From contig JALJCO010013654.1 in assembly GCA_023101725.1 (NCBI GenBank), forward strand, positions 62,001 to 126,000: 64,000 nucleotides of DNA, read 5' to 3'. The notes beneath the pieces were generated by a model. The model ran no database searches, had not been told where the DNA came from, and was given only the letters and a program-made list of their open reading frames with translations. Shown here piece by piece: positions 25,201 to 38,819 of the stretch. The position numbers and the translations under genes are program-made. Each line of letters begins with the position of its first letter. The first letter of the stretch is position 1. Source of the stretch: Atherinomorus stipes. Taxonomy: Eukaryota > Chordata > Actinopteri > Atheriniformes > Atherinidae.

Positions 25201-26088
25201 TCATCAACTTCAGGTTTCAAGATGTCAGAGTGATTTTTTTCTTTATTCTATATGTCTGTGAATTAAACATCTTTGATTTAAGCCCCTTTGACAAAAGATG
25301 CCCCCTTCACATCCCCCTTACAGTACCTTAACACTAGGGATGCAACAATACATGTATTTGTGTTAAACCGTTCAATACAGGTGTGTATCGAACCGTGAGC
25401 ACTGCATATCGAATACTGAACAATACAGAGTTTTGGATTTATTTTCTCAACTTGTGTTCTGATGATGAGCTCTGTGTTTAAAACTCAGTGGATCTGCATA
25501 AACAGATCTGGCATTTGGAACTTCTTTAGTTTTCGCGTATAATGTGATCCTGATGGTAATCCATTGTGAACAAAAGGAAATTGGGTTAAAAAAAAGCCAT
25601 GAAAATGCATATTTTTGTTCTGAAAAAATATCCAACCATGACACTAAAGTATCGAACCAAGCCAAACTGGGAATTTTTTGTATCGTTCCACCTACACCAA
25701 ATACAAGAGATTTTGCACCAACAGCTCTCCTCCACCATCGCAGCATCACATAAAGGATTTTTTTTTTTTTTTTTTTTTTTTTGGAGGAATGATGTTGATC
25801 TCACAACAAATTGAGTGCATTCAGGGGCAAAGAAGTGAAAGAAATTGCACGGACCCAATGCCTGCCGAAGACAGTTTGTTTTTCATTAAAATGATCTGGT
25901 GTATCAGTAACTGAGTGGAAAAAAGCGGCTCCTCAGCAGAATAAATAGTCACCTCTGACTGACCTTACACGTCCTTCATCATGTTGACGCAACTTGGAGT
26001 CACGCTCTAAGACTTGCAGGATGGAGGACTGCTCGTCCTCCGTCAGGTGGCTCAGGTCAAGAGATGAGTCAACCCGCACCCCCGCCAT
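14201..26088 (-). CDS. sytl1: Synaptotagmin-like protein 1 (Slp1), Rab27 effector, 12 coding exons
   Basis: Slp proteins link Rab27 on secretory vesicles to plasma-membrane lipids. Exons (minus): 26088-25964, 24926-24775, 24702-24531, 24469-24436, 22366-22250, 22104-21938, 21845-21743, 21535-21374, 20987-20909, 20830-20731, 19119-18914, 14343-14201; phases agree and sum to 519 residues. The Slp homology domain comes first ([16 protein letters not shown], then the Rab27-contact motif [10 protein letters not shown]), followed by an acidic/Ser-rich linker. C2A spans [29 protein letters not shown] and [10 protein letters not shown]2B spans [37 protein letters not shown] and the tail [13 protein letters not shown]. 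The acidic calcium-binding residues expected in loop 3 are replaced (VWHAEAL in C2A, VWQREGL in C2B), so calcium-independent membrane binding is likely. Paralogue choice (Slp1 rather than Slp4/5) rests mainly on the cd164l2-gpr3-wasf2 neighbourhood. The 34-nt exon at 24469-24436 is the least certain. Confidence 0.93.
15235..15780. mobile_element. MITE with ACTGTATTTTC ends in the last sytl1 intron
   Basis: The left end ACTGTATTTTCCGG pairs with the right end GCAGAAAATACGGT. The subterminal motif GACTTATAGTCCAG occurs twice inside, as in common fish and vertebrate elements of this type. No coding capacity. Confidence 0.6.
16035..16870 (+). mobile_element. L2-type LINE 3' end fragment, split by a hAT-like MITE
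   Basis: The plus strand translates to the reverse-transcriptase C-terminal region ([20 protein letters not shown], then [15 protein letters not shown]). The 3' end has the typical short tandem tail TTGACTTGACTTGAC near 16855. A MITE at 16243-16446 interrupts it. Confidence 0.8.
16243..16446. mobile_element. 204-bp hAT-like MITE
   Basis: The ends CAGGGGTGGCCAAGTC and the complement GACTTGGCCACCCCTG are exact inverted repeats, and similarity continues inwards. The flanks CTTTACAT and CACTACAT agree at 6 of 8 bases, compatible with an 8-bp target duplication. Confidence 0.8.
18275..18726. repeat. 452-bp fold-back (hairpin) element
   Basis: The whole element is an inverted repeat. CACTGCAAAAACTCAA at the left matches the complement at the right, and the arms stay aligned to the centre near 18490-18510 (for example CCCATTGGCAGAA and TTCTGCCAATGGG). 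Probably a hAT-related MITE in the last sytl1 intron, about 190 bp from exon 11. Confidence 0.85.
19464..20303 (+). mobile_element. Internally deleted Tc1-like transposon, flanked by TA, with a fold-back insertion
   Basis: Ends CAGTTGTG and CACAACTG are flanked by TA on both sides. Only the last third of the transposase remains ([20 protein letters not shown], about 19696-19878). It is the same family as the full-length copy at 35450-37065. A 192-bp hairpin element interrupts it at 20023-20214. Confidence 0.85.
20023..20214. repeat. 192-bp fold-back element inside the Tc1-like copy
   Basis: The two arms, starting CCAGAGATG and ending CATCTCTGG, are near-identical inverted copies. TTTGAT is duplicated directly on both sides (20017-20022, 20215-20220). 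Comparison with the uninterrupted relative near 36990 confirms an insertion. Confidence 0.85.
22198..22248. repeat. (TG)n microsatellite abutting a sytl1 splice donor
   Basis: About 50 bp of TG/CG repeat. The donor GTACAC of the sytl1 exon ending at 22250 is the first part of this tract on the minus strand. Confidence 0.9.
22388..22614. mobile_element. 227-bp Tc1/mariner-type MITE
   Basis: CAGTGGGTACGGAAAGTATT at the left is repeated inverted at the right (AATATGTTCCATACCCACTG), and TA flanks both sides. The inverted similarity extends about 50 bp. Sited 21 bp from a sytl1 exon. Confidence 0.85.
23330..23770. mobile_element. 441-bp Kolobok-like MITE
   Basis: The ends AGGGACTAGAGGCA and the complement of TGCCTCAAGTCCCT are flanked by TTAA on both sides, the target signature of Kolobok (and piggyBac). 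CpG-rich core with a perfect CRE octamer TGACGTCA at 23505-23512. No coding frame. Confidence 0.75.
25335..25694. mobile_element. hAT-like MITE remnant
   Basis: The left end TAGGGATGCAACAATACA corresponds to a decayed right end TGTATCGTTCCACCTA. Several GTATCGAACC-type internal repeats are present. Confidence 0.55.
25757..25782. repeat. Poly(T) tract
   Basis: About 25 consecutive T within a sytl1 intron. Confidence 0.9.
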
Positions 26089-26436
26089 TCCTGAGAGAGA
26101 AGTGAACATTATCCATCAATGCAGCCGAGAGTTTCACCTTGTATTGCTCAGAGTTCGATTAAAATATGAACTTAATATACAATTTATCTAATTCTGATCA
26201 TAACCAATTTAAAGAGCACTAAGTTAAAAACCACAAACTGCTTTTTTTCTAAAAAAAAAAAAAACAAACAAAAAACATGATGTTACATTGTGGGATTTAA
26301 CTAGAGTGTGAAAGCGTCTGCCTCTCCCCTATAGCCCCCTTCCAGGTACTACAAGTGGAAATGAGCATCTCTGCTGTAAATTGTACAATGCATCTCTCTT
26401 TTGTTGGCAATGTTAAATTGTACGCTGTCCCTGTAT

Positions 26437-26472
26437 TAATTAATTAATCATTTATTCATTCATTCATTCATA
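26437..26472. repeat. (ATTA)n/(CATT)n simple repeat
   Basis: Tandem ATTA units run directly into tandem CATT units. Confidence 0.8.
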
Positions 26473-28265
26473 GCTATGACCATACTGACAGCTACTGATT
26501 CTGACGAGCACAGAAGAGGGAACCCAAAGGAGACCTGGTTGAGACAAAAAGCCCTGTATAGTTATAACAAATTTCATTATATATATTTGTGGATGGGTCA
26601 CTCTTGGAGATGAGAACTGTGTCTCAGTGAGTTAAAACTGTATGTACAGTATAATTTCCTTTTTTTAAAGAATAACAAAATAAAAAAAAAACCACCAATG
26701 TAAAAAAAAAAAAATGTGTAAATCAACTAGAATTGGAACAATATTATCTCAAATGGATACAAAAAGGCTCCACACTGATGAAAATTTACCCAAATGTAAC
26801 ACAAAACACCACCAGGGACACAAAAAGGCCACACAGGGGTATAAAATGGTCTAAACAAGAGTCATAGTAACCTATAAGTGACATATAAAACAGCCATAAA
26901 AGGTTGCAAAATGACCACAAAGGAACAAAATTACTTTGAGGATACACCGCAAGAGACATGCAATAACCATAAACTGGTTTTGCTGCAGTTTTATTTGACG
27001 TTGCATTCAGTGCCGTCCCCGTGGAAGATGAATAGAGGAGCTATCCATCTATCTATCTTGTATTTCAGAAGTTCTGTTCACCCAAAAAGAATCAAAACAG
27101 AAGGAGAAATCAAATTTCCTATACTGTAATTTGACTATATTCATGATGCAAAATCTTATTTAGCCTATTTACTTACTTATATTCTTATCTCAGAAAAAAA
27201 ATAATCACGTTTTGTACTTTTTCAGCTTTCTTCTGTTAATAGCATTACATGTCTTGGCTGTTAATAACAATGGAATAAAGCCCACCTGAGGTAGATTTTC
27301 CTTTCCACTTTATGGAAAGAACTCAAATATACATCCATGGCAATAAGTTAATGGTCTTACAGTCAGGATGTTTGAGTCTCCATCTGGATAACCAGGGGGT
27401 CTTTGACACATTTGTACTAGGGGGCCCAGAACCTTCTTGAATTTTGCTCCATTATAAAACAATACCCTTTCATCACCAATTTATTGGACTATGTTAAAAG
27501 TCTGAAACAGTAATTATTCAGTTTTTCGCATGAAACAGGTTTATCTTGAGACCATTTGGAGGGGTACGGAGCTCAGGGTCAACATAAGTCAAACATACAA
27601 TCTGAGGCTACAGCTACTTTTGGGAGATGTGTCCTCCAGTTGCTGTGATGTGCTGTCTCTTATCTACAATGGCTTTCATCTCCTTCTTTAAATACTCTAT
27701 TAACTAATGTGATGGTAATGAGTATGATGATATCTAAAAACACATTTTCAATGCTATATACCACTGTTTTGCACATGTTTGTGTGCCCGTTCCGTTAATA
27801 TTAGCCTACTTTTCTTAAATCAACGCATGCGCAAAGATGGTTCTTCGGCAAACAAATGTAACGAGTGCAGCACAGTTTTCATAAAATTTGCGTTGACACA
27901 CAAATCAAACAAGTGTTTACAGTGCATGATGTTACGGAACAGGCTTCCGTTTCCTCGTAAAATATTCTTGTCCTAATTTTGCTGTACGTATTTATTTATG
28001 GTATTAGCCTTCAGTGCTCTAGCAATTATTTTTAAGATAACTCTTGAGTCGTTCCAAATATCTAATTATGCATTTTTGATTGCATTAAGTGCCCTTTAAG
28101 AAAAGAAAGGGTGGGAAAAGGCCCGTGCACCATTTTCCTAACTTTAAACACGCGTGAGAGGAGACACCTGTCGCCGCTCTTCCCTAAGTTAACCTCTTTC
28201 CTCTTCAAGCTCTTAAAAAGCGCACAAATAAACTTGAAACACAAAGAAAAAATGTGTTACCTTAC

Positions 28266-28475
28266 TTGACAGATTCCGCGAGTTCCATCTGCGAAAAGTT
28301 TAGTGAAAAGCTCCTTTGTGCGCGTTGTGTGCGTGTTACAGGTGTGTGTGTGTTGACGCTTCTGTAGGCTACTGAGTAAACGGTGTGAGCACGCCCTCGG
28401 AATCAGTCCACACAGGAGCAGCACTCTGCTGGGAGGTTTAGCCTGGGAACAAACACGACATACACACAACCACAA
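28266..28475 (-). other. sytl1: Probable 5' untranslated first exon of sytl1
   Basis: The first coding exon begins at an acceptor (CAG at 26091-26093) two bases before its ATG, so an upstream non-coding exon is needed. On the minus strand a good donor (GTAAGG) follows position 28266. Upstream sequence is CpG-containing and holds short CA tracts. The transcription start was not located, so the outer end is approximate. Confidence 0.45.
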
Positions 28476-31093
28476 CCTGTGTGTGTGTGCGTGTGTGTTG
28501 TGTTATTCTCAAACTGTATGACTGGGTGGTTTGACTCATACACACACAGACGGATGTTTTACCAAATAGCAGGGTGGAGGTGGGATGTAACTTTCCTTCT
28601 TGCAGATGTACACACCTGTTAAGCACACATTGAGTTTACACCACTGTAAACACACACACACACCTCCACACTGGAGCAATTCTGCTTGTTTTAAAGGGGA
28701 AGAAAGAAAAGGCAGTAGCACATTAACCAGAGTTTAGGGCGCACAAATGAACGTAGATGTGTGTTTGTTGGCGTGCAGGACTTCCCTTTCACTTAGTGGA
28801 AATGTGTTTGTGTGTAGGGGGAGGGCGAATTCAGAGTGAAAAAGGCTTATATTCAGCCCTGTCCTTTGTCAACATTCTTGGATGATGGCCACTGTCTGCT
28901 CAGTTGGGGAAACCTTTTTGTGTGGGTTTATTCAAGCCTGTAGGTCCTGGCACACCAGCAGCGATGCTGCCCCCCATAGGCCTCCATCAGTGCTCTGCTG
29001 AGCTGCAGGGTGCCAGCGATACCCACATATGGAGAGCTTGATGCTTAGATTTGGCAGTCAGACTTCAAATTACATTCAAATTAGTTCACTCCCTCTGCTG
29101 GTATGAGCAAAGACACCAATTACATGATCCCTGCACTGATTATCTGCTCCTCACTTACAAGCAAGGGGCCAGTGTCATGAAATACAATGAGTGAAACAGT
29201 TGCTCATTGAGAGTTTATTCAAGAAATCTGATGACATCACAAAAAAAAAAATCAAACATTTAATGGTAATCATGATAACAATCAAAATCATCAATACACA
29301 GGAGTACATCTCTTTGAGCTGGTACACAACAGGGTTAAAGCTGATATGTATATCTTATATGTGAGCAATCAAAACAACTCCTTTCCATTTTAAAAAGAAG
29401 GTTATTCTAAACAATAACACACACATCAAAGTACTGTATCTCTGTAGTGATACAGGGTAAATAACAGCATTAAACTGTAAAGAAATAAAGACTAAATTAA
29501 ATACAAGTAGAGATGGAAGGAAGTAAACAGCACTGCTTCAAAGTTAGTGAATCCTTTTGAATGCTTTATATTTCTGCACAAGTATGGTCTAAATCAATTT
29601 TATGAGTAGTAAAGAAACTAAAAAGAAATTTTAAAAATGACAAATAAGTATAGTTTGGTTGTTTGTTTGCCAATTAAAGGATCAAATATTTTAATCATAC
29701 AGTACATGTAAATGTGAGCCTTTAAGATTAAAATCTAATTAGAAGGTGAAATAATAAACAGGTTAGTAGAGTCCTAATTAAATATCAGGGATCTATCAAA
29801 CTCTTATCATCACAAGAAATGTTAATGGAAATGTTTCATGGCACAAACAAAGGAGATTTCTGAGGGCATTATTAAATGGGTTGGTGATGCTCATTAAGAT
29901 GGAGGAAACTCCAAAACCACCTCACAGATTTGGACTCCACCATCCACATTCAGACAGACTTTGCACAAATGGAGGGAATTAAAAACTAATGATGTTCTCC
30001 TCAACAAATGGTTGAATGAAAAGTTGAGTACTTTATCTCTCACAGTCACTTTTAACCACCTAGATCTCACTAACCACCGGAAAAGGTAAGGTTACGTTAC
30101 ATGGCAAGGCTGCAAGGAAAACACCACCACTCACAGTACAAGGCATTGCTGCCTATACCTACAAGATTGTTGACACCCTTGTTTACATAAACAGAATCAT
30201 AGATTCTAGTAGAATGTATTAATCTCTCATCAAAATCTAAAATAAGGCACAAGATGTTAAACAGAGAACCAGATACTGAAAGCAAAGGTTTACCTAATTT
30301 GCTGCTCACAAATACAAGCATTTTCCTCCATAAATAAATGGTCAGGTATTATGTTTTTGCCTAATCTTTTTAATAGGACCTCTCTCAAACTACTTTAAGT
30401 CTTTTATGAAAATCTCACAATGATTTAGGTCATATTTTTTGCAGAAATAAAACAGAAAATGAATAAAGTTCACTATTTCTCAAGCACCACTAACAGGTCA
30501 ATATTTAAAGGACTGGTTTCCATAAAGTTTCTCAAATGCTCATGAAGAGTCGAAGTGTCCTTAGATGGTGGGCAGCACCAAGATTTAATTTTGATCTATT
30601 TTTGAGTTCTTAAAAAAATAAGTTCAAAATTCCTGTCCTGACTTTGTTTGACCCACCGTCTGTGTGGTTATGTAAGGCTTTCCCACAGCTGCACTGCAAT
30701 ATTTACAGCATAAGGCTGAAACAGCTCACTTGACACCCCTCAGCAGGAGGGAACAAGCTGCCGTTGGGTTCATGTTGGGTTTAATTGCTACTCTCTTGCT
30801 GAAAGTGATGGGGATTATTAGAAATTTCTTGTCAGGCTTTGTGAATATAAACAGCAAAAAAAAAAAAAAAAAAGGTCTACAAGTTTAATGGTAGATGATG
30901 AGAAAAATGTCCTCTCATACACACGCCCATTCCAGAGGGTACACATGGGGACAAAACCATAAATGATATGGGATTCTGAGAGAGAGAGAGAAAAAATCTT
31001 GTCGTCATTACTTGATGAGTCACTGCTCTGCTGCTGCTGTTCTCCATCTTGCCGAATTGTCCTTCATACGGCCCGTCCTCACTGCGGCTGCTC
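28476..31093. other. Intergenic between sytl1 5' end and cd164l2 3' end
   Basis: Mostly AT-rich sequence without recognised genes. One stretch at 28933-29045 (minus) has a codon-like appearance and is reported as a finding. Human orthologues MAP3K6 and FCN3, which sit between SYTL1 and CD164L2 in human, are not visible here. Confidence 0.6.
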
Positions 31094-31307
31094 TCTGTAC
31101 AAAAGACCGACAGACCAAACATTTTGTTGACTTACTGGATCTGTGATCACACTCAAAATGCAATCAAAGTTATGCTGAATGTGAACTGTCATCATACATG
31201 TGTTGTGCTGGTCATGATTCCTACCAGCAGAGGCTGCTGCTGCATCCTTTAACACACTGACACAGACATGAGAGATTCTCTGTTATCTAACACCTACACG
31301 TCCAAAC

Positions 31308-31942
31308 TCACATTGGGTCGTAGCTGCTCTGCTCTTTGGACTTGAGGAAGCGCATGGCGATGAGACCGCCTGCCTGGAGACTCAGCACAAGTATGATGCC
31401 GCCCACGAAGCTGGACATGTCAAACTTGGCCTGGGAGAACTCAGGCGGTGGGCTGGTGCTTGTTCCATCACCTTGAGGTAAAAGACAAGAGTTTAGCGGG
31501 TTTACACTGGCAATACATGAAATAAGAGGGAGATGTTTCAGAGAAATGTGTTGGTTTTTGAAGGCTCTGCAGGGATTTTACTGCTGAGCGTCCTCAGGGA
31601 GCATTTTGCTCAGCTCTGATAGAGATAATAAATGTTTGACGTAAGAGAGAAGGGAGGAGGGGGTGTTGGAGTGGATGCTGATCCAATTTACCTGAGTCAG
31701 ATTCACCTCCATCCACAGCAACAGTCTCCACAACTGAGAAATGAAATATGTTAGAGTTACTGAGACAGCTCAGAAACACGTCACTTCCATTTCTGGGAGC
31801 TTTTCTTTTTAATACCTGTGCACAATTCGGACACTCTGGTCCAGCTACAGTTCATGCCAGTGTCTGCAGAATCCCCCTGATCACTTACACACACACCTGT
31901 ATCATTACCTGTGAAAAACAGACAAAGCATTTCAGTGTGTAC

Positions 31943-31979
<37 letters not shown>

Positions 31980-32625
31980 CCCGGCATGCTAAATAATTCA
32001 GTCATCTTGTACAAATACGGGGAGCTAAGGTTACAGCAGCTGTGATGATTGAATTACTATCAGAGGTCAGGGGTGTGTGTTATTGTGTGTGTGTATGTCT
32101 GTGTGTGTTTAACCATTTGGGCAAAGCCTCCAGACGCAGCCTGTCAGGTTAAGCATGGAGTCTCCAACGCACAGGTCACATGACTCGGCTTGAGAACAGT
32201 CTGTTGGAGGAATAAAAATGGCATACAATCATCAGTGTCAATCAAGCCAAACTGACTGGCTGATGCATAACCTCACAATTCAGTGTTTTAACTGCTTCAA
32301 AATGCCAAGAATCCAAGTTTAGAAAAGGTTGACATCATCATGCTGAGGTAGCAATGATAAATTCCCAATTATCTTTTCACTGCAGTTTGTTAGAGCCAAT
32401 AATGAACAAGCAGTGAAAGGTGACACAGACTTCATGAAGGAGAACCAATTAAAGCAGATTATGTCAGGGTACAGAAAAACAGAAGTGAAAAATAAAAACA
32501 CTGTTCTGAGAGTAAGAAAAGAAGAATGCCATGAACAGATCAATACCTGACTGGGAGTACGCAGAGGGAACTGCTGCTAGAAGCAGCAGAGTGGAGCAGA
32601 GGACCTTCAGTACCAAATGTTGCAT
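31308..32625 (-). CDS. cd164l2: CD164L2, sialomucin CD164-like type I membrane protein (5 coding exons)
   Basis: CD164 family proteins are small mucin-type membrane proteins of endosomes and lysosomes; the role of CD164L2 is poorly known. Exons (minus): 32625-32547, 32200-32114, 31908-31816, 31733-31692, 31471-31308; phases agree, 154 residues (human 174). Exon 1 encodes a signal peptide (MQHLVLKVLCSTLLLLAAV). Exon 2 has the family cysteine pattern CDLCVG...NLTGCVWRLC with an N-glycosylation site, and exon 3 has NCSWTRVSELC. Exon 4 is acidic/Ser-rich. Exon 5 has FVGGIILVLSLQAGGLIAM as the membrane segment and a short tail ending YDPM, a YxxPhi sorting signal at the same place as YQTL in human. 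Identification is supported by position between sytl1 and gpr3. The stop codon sits inside a consensus donor; see findings. Confidence 0.92.
31944..31977. repeat. (TG)n microsatellite in cd164l2 intron 2
   Basis: Seventeen perfect TG units, about 35 bp from the acceptor of exon 3. Confidence 0.9.
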
Positions 32626-32699
32626 TGTGAGAGCCACCGAGCACCAACACCTGTGAAAGTCACCTGAAAACCTCAACACTCGGTCGTATAAATATCAGA

Positions 32700-34490
32700 A
32701 AAAGGTATAAAACAAAAATTTCTCCAGTTTGTCCTAAAAAAAGGGAATCCAAAAAGATGACAAATGAGAGACGGTTTCCAGCGAGGACGGAGGGAGAAAG
32801 CGACACAGACAGGACATCTGTGTAACATGAGCAAGACCAAACTTGGTTCCCTGGCAACCAAGTGGCCCACCTCAGAACCTCCTGAAATACACACCACTTC
32901 TAACAGACTGACACCTGTTTACCTCAGCAGGCGATGCATGAACACACACACATAAACACTTTATGTGTTTATGTGTGTATGAAATAACAGTATGAAATAA
33001 CAATAGTTAAGATAGTTAGAATAAGCTGCCTTTGGCCAAAATTAAGGACACCAGCGGTGAAATAAATCATTTTAATAACTGCTGTCTGTGACATGACAAT
33101 TTTCTTACTTCGTACTCAACCCTGTGTCAAAGCTGGGTGTATACTTTTAACCATGGCTGCACACAGCCAAATATTCTACTTTCCATCCTCTAAATAATCT
33201 ATCCTTCAATATCTGCAGAATTTTCATGACAGTCAAGTATCTAATGATGAATTCCAGTCAGAGCAGATGAACAGCTGACAGAAAGATTCCATCCAATTTC
33301 ACTCTTGGTGTTTTCCAGGTACAAGGTTTTATAAAGACCCCACAGGCACACTTCCCCGCCCAAAATGATCAAAGTTCAGCTGAAAAAAAGCACTGTTAAC
33401 TCTTTCATTGGGAAAATAAAGCTCATCTGCATTCTAATAAAGGTTGAAAAGGACTCATCTTATCCCGACTGTCCTCCCTACTTTCCACAGAGCCGCTATA
33501 GAAGCAGTATCTCAGTGTTAGAGTAGCAATTTCCCAGACAGGAAGGCACTGGGAAGAGTGGTGAGATAAGCTGGAAAGATCATTATAGTCCCACTGCCAC
33601 CTGTGGGAGACCTTGCCCAGTAATGCTGCCTCTTCAAGGACATTACTCACCCTGGTCAAAGACCGTTTTCCCTCCTCCAAGTACCAGGATGCAACTGCAA
33701 TTTATATCCAGCCTTCATCAGACTGTTGAATTTACACACCTATACTGGATGGACATTTTTTAAACACACTGTTTAGATTGATTTACTTACTTCAGTACAA
33801 TACTCTAATGAAGTATTTCAGTGAAATACTTCTTAACTTAGTCTACTTAACATATAAAACAAGCAGTTGTACTGTCGTCTTTTTAATCTGGTTCTGTATT
33901 TACAAAAATCTTTGTTTCTCTGTGCTTGTAATCTCTGCAACACATCTGTGATACACTTACTGAAAGGCAATAAAATAATCTGAGTCTGGAAACTTTCTAG
34001 CTCATGTTTTGGGATAAAAGTACAGAAGAAACAGATATCAGCAAGAGTCAAGTTTATTTTTCCCAGTGGAGTCTATACAACACATAGGTGCCCCTGTTTA
34101 ATCGGTCAGTATGTTTATCAACACACAGTACAATGCAAAAATATCAAGGCACTTTTTATTCCACATCAGTTAATCTTTTGAAGAAGTCTTGAACAATAAT
34201 TCACCCAAATTTCTGAAAATCTTTCAAATGTTACCTTTGGGCATTTGCTTTTTGACCCATTTTCAGTCCAGTCCTCACGGTTGGTCATAGATTCGCTGTT
34301 TGTTTGTTAAGCTACTTAACATTTAAATTTGAATCATTCAAGCATAAAAAGCCTCCTAAATCTAAGGATAACCCAGTGTTGTATGTTCTCACATGACAAC
34401 TTAGCAAAGAACCCACGAGCACCCTCTTGCATAAGACACGATTAGTCCCCATGTCTTGAGCTGCATCCACAAGGAGCTAAATTAACCTAA
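32700..34490. other. Intergenic upstream of cd164l2
   Basis: Contains the undefined cd164l2 promoter. A CCCTGGCAACC RFX half-site-like sequence lies near 32849. Otherwise no recognised feature. Confidence 0.5.
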
Positions 34491-34499
34491 ATTAAAGGT

Positions 34500-35420
34500 T
34501 AAGACATCCATCTGTCTGTATTTCAATTTCAATAGCTGTATTGGCATGACAAGACAGTGTTGATATTGCCAAACATAACAATACAGTAATATCATACACA
34601 TAATATCAAACAAATATACAATATCAAACAATATCATACAAACATTCAAAAACAGATGGTTTTGATCACAACATACATATTTACAAGGTTATACAGTTAT
34701 GTGGTGTTTCCATGGTCATCCCTCAGTCTGTGGCAGGAGGACAAATAGTCTGCAGCACTTTGGTCTCTCACCTAAGATATATTTTAATTTCTCCTCATCT
34801 GGGAGTGACTGAAATTCTGTACAGTGGTTTTTAAATCTAGGGAAGTACATTTGTCTAATTTCTTTATATTTATCACAGTGGAGTAGGAAATGTTGCTCTG
34901 TCTCTATTTGTCCCCATGAGCAGAGCGAGCAGAGTCTGTCCTCCCTGGGAGTCCGGGTCTGTCTGTGTCGGACAGTTTCTAGTGCCAGACTGTGTCCGCT
35001 TAGTCTGTAGTCTTTCTGGGTGTGTGGTCAGATATGGTGGTCAGGTAATCTGCCACTGTGTATGGCCGGTTTAAGGCTGAATAACAGTCCATTCTGCTCT
35101 GCTTCTTTGTGCTGTCCTTCCAGTGGGGGATGCATTTCTCTCTCTGTGTGTTTGTGATCTGGTTGGGCAGGATGGTTTGGGGTCTGTTCTGAGGGTCTGG
35201 TGTTGAGGAGCTGAGAGTCAGGGCGAGCTGACATGGGGGGAATTTTCTTCAAGTTTATCTCTTGGGATTTTAATGCTTTGTAGTGGAAGCTCTGGAGGTC
35301 ACTTGTTTTTAGGTGGTTGTAGAATTGATGGCTCTTTTTTTATTGTAATTTGTGGGGGATACTGACCCAGTTCTGCTCGGCAGGCATTATTTGGGATGTG
35401 TCTCTGTAGGTGTAATATGT
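34500..35420 (-). mobile_element. Non-LTR retrotransposon 3' fragment (L1/Tx1-like)
   Basis: The minus strand around 34790-34960 translates to a C-terminal LINE zinc-knuckle region: RLCSLCSWGQIETEQHFLLHC (C-x2-C-x10-H-x4-C) followed by DKYKEIRQMYFPRFKNHC. The clade assignment is tentative. No intact ORF. Confidence 0.7.
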
Positions 35421-35449
35421 TTCTACAAAATTATCTATCTATCTATTTA

Positions 35450-37065
<1,616 letters not shown>

Positions 37066-37069
37066 TTTC

Positions 37070-38760
37070 TATGATCCATGTAATCCTCCTGATTAGCTGT
37101 GTAGTTAAATTCAGTGGTGGCAGGTAAACTAACTGAAGTCAAATAATAGCAAATGATTATGATTATTTTAAAGTTTTGTTGTTGTTTTTTTTTTAAATAA
37201 AGACTTATTTAGACTGATGTGTATAAAACCGTATCTTACATAACTCCCTCAGGCTACCTCCCACCTGTGTCCTATACAAAAACAATGCACAAGTGCACCG
37301 TTCTCCCACATGACTGTAATAATGCAGACACACTGAGTCACAGCCGCAGACGGACCGGGTTCAGCATCACGACACACTTTTTTTTTTAACCTTTATTCAA
37401 CCTAATCCACTTACACTGGCTTTGCCCCCACTCCCATGTTTCGCTTAAAAAAATTCTGATGAAAAAATCTGTTCCGAAGGTAAATCCTTGTCAAAGACGA
37501 TTTCCTCCTCCACTGGGCTACTTGTAAAAATTAACACACCAGTTACAACCAGTCAGCTTATTAAGGGCAAAATTATACCTATTGGCAGACAGGCTATAAT
37601 TGAAAACATCTGTGATTCTGTACAAAAGCAAAGTGACCGTTTTCTGTAAAATATCCTCAAAAGCAGATCTGGGGACAGCTCTTGTAGAAATTTGAAGGTC
37701 GTCAGTACATGCGACATCTCTGAAGGTGACAATTGTTGCATTTTAGATCGTGTCGGTGACGTATGAGGCGTTAATGACAGGAAGCGTGCCCTAATAAGGC
37801 TCTGTCAGAAAGAGATTCCCTCAGTTGGCTCATTGCTATGCGACCCAGACCACGCAGCAGCAGTGCAGCCCATCACCCACGCTCACTATCAAACAGGGGA
37901 TGCCACGAATTTCCTGCAGGCTACTGCAAGAGGAAGGGGCGCGCATTTGTGTGAGCCCACCAATTAGAAATAAAACTAATGCATTGGATAAAAAGGAGAA
38001 ACATGTTCATATTTAATCACTTTGTTGGATTGCAGGTAACCCCTCACCACCTACAAAAAATCTTTGTGTATTGCACAGATACAGACATAATCATATAAAA
38101 TAAGATTAATTGATCATAAGATTTTTTTTTGGTTTTTTTCCCAGAAAAAAAGAAAAATGAAAAATGAGAAAAAAAATTGATCATAAGATTAATTGATCAT
38201 AATTTTCAACCAGGCCCCGTTTGTTCGAATACAAAGCTTACTCCAGTAACTGCTTCTGCTCAACTTATCTTCTTATCATAAACATTCCTGTGTACGTTTT
38301 CTATTTGTGTTCACTAAATGCTATCAGAAGACAAGCGGACCCAGATGCTCTTTATGCTTGAGTAATTGATAATCTGGATCTGTGTCTGAGTTCTGGGGGT
38401 GTGGGAGGGAGTTCTCGTAACCTATTTGCTGTGTATGTTGCGTAACGTTTGTTTTAAAATTTTGTATTCCTGTCATGTTAAATCTCAGTCTATTTAGGCC
38501 TAACTGTATTCAAATTCCTCAATTATTTTGAGTTTGTAATTAAACAAACACAAACATGACATTCTTAGACTGTTGTTTTGCGTTGACATTATAGCTCTAT
38601 CAATTATTCTATCGTACGTGCGATTATTTGTTAAAGGCTATTAGTCGCGTTGTACGACTCTGCTTGCTTTGTGTGGAATGAGGAACTGTGGGCAAAAAGT
38701 GTTTCTCGTGCGTTGGTTTGGGTGACTATTTTTTATTTGAAGCAATATTCTGCAGTCTGA
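37070..38760. other. Intergenic between Tc1-like element and gpr3 promoter
   Basis: AT-rich. A GATCATAAGATTAATTGATCATAA-type repeat occurs near 38110-38205. No gene recognised. Confidence 0.5.
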
Positions 38761-38819
38761 TTTGCACAAATATGAGTCCTCTCTGCAAGACATGTCCCCT
38801 TTGAGTCATCGTGATGAGT

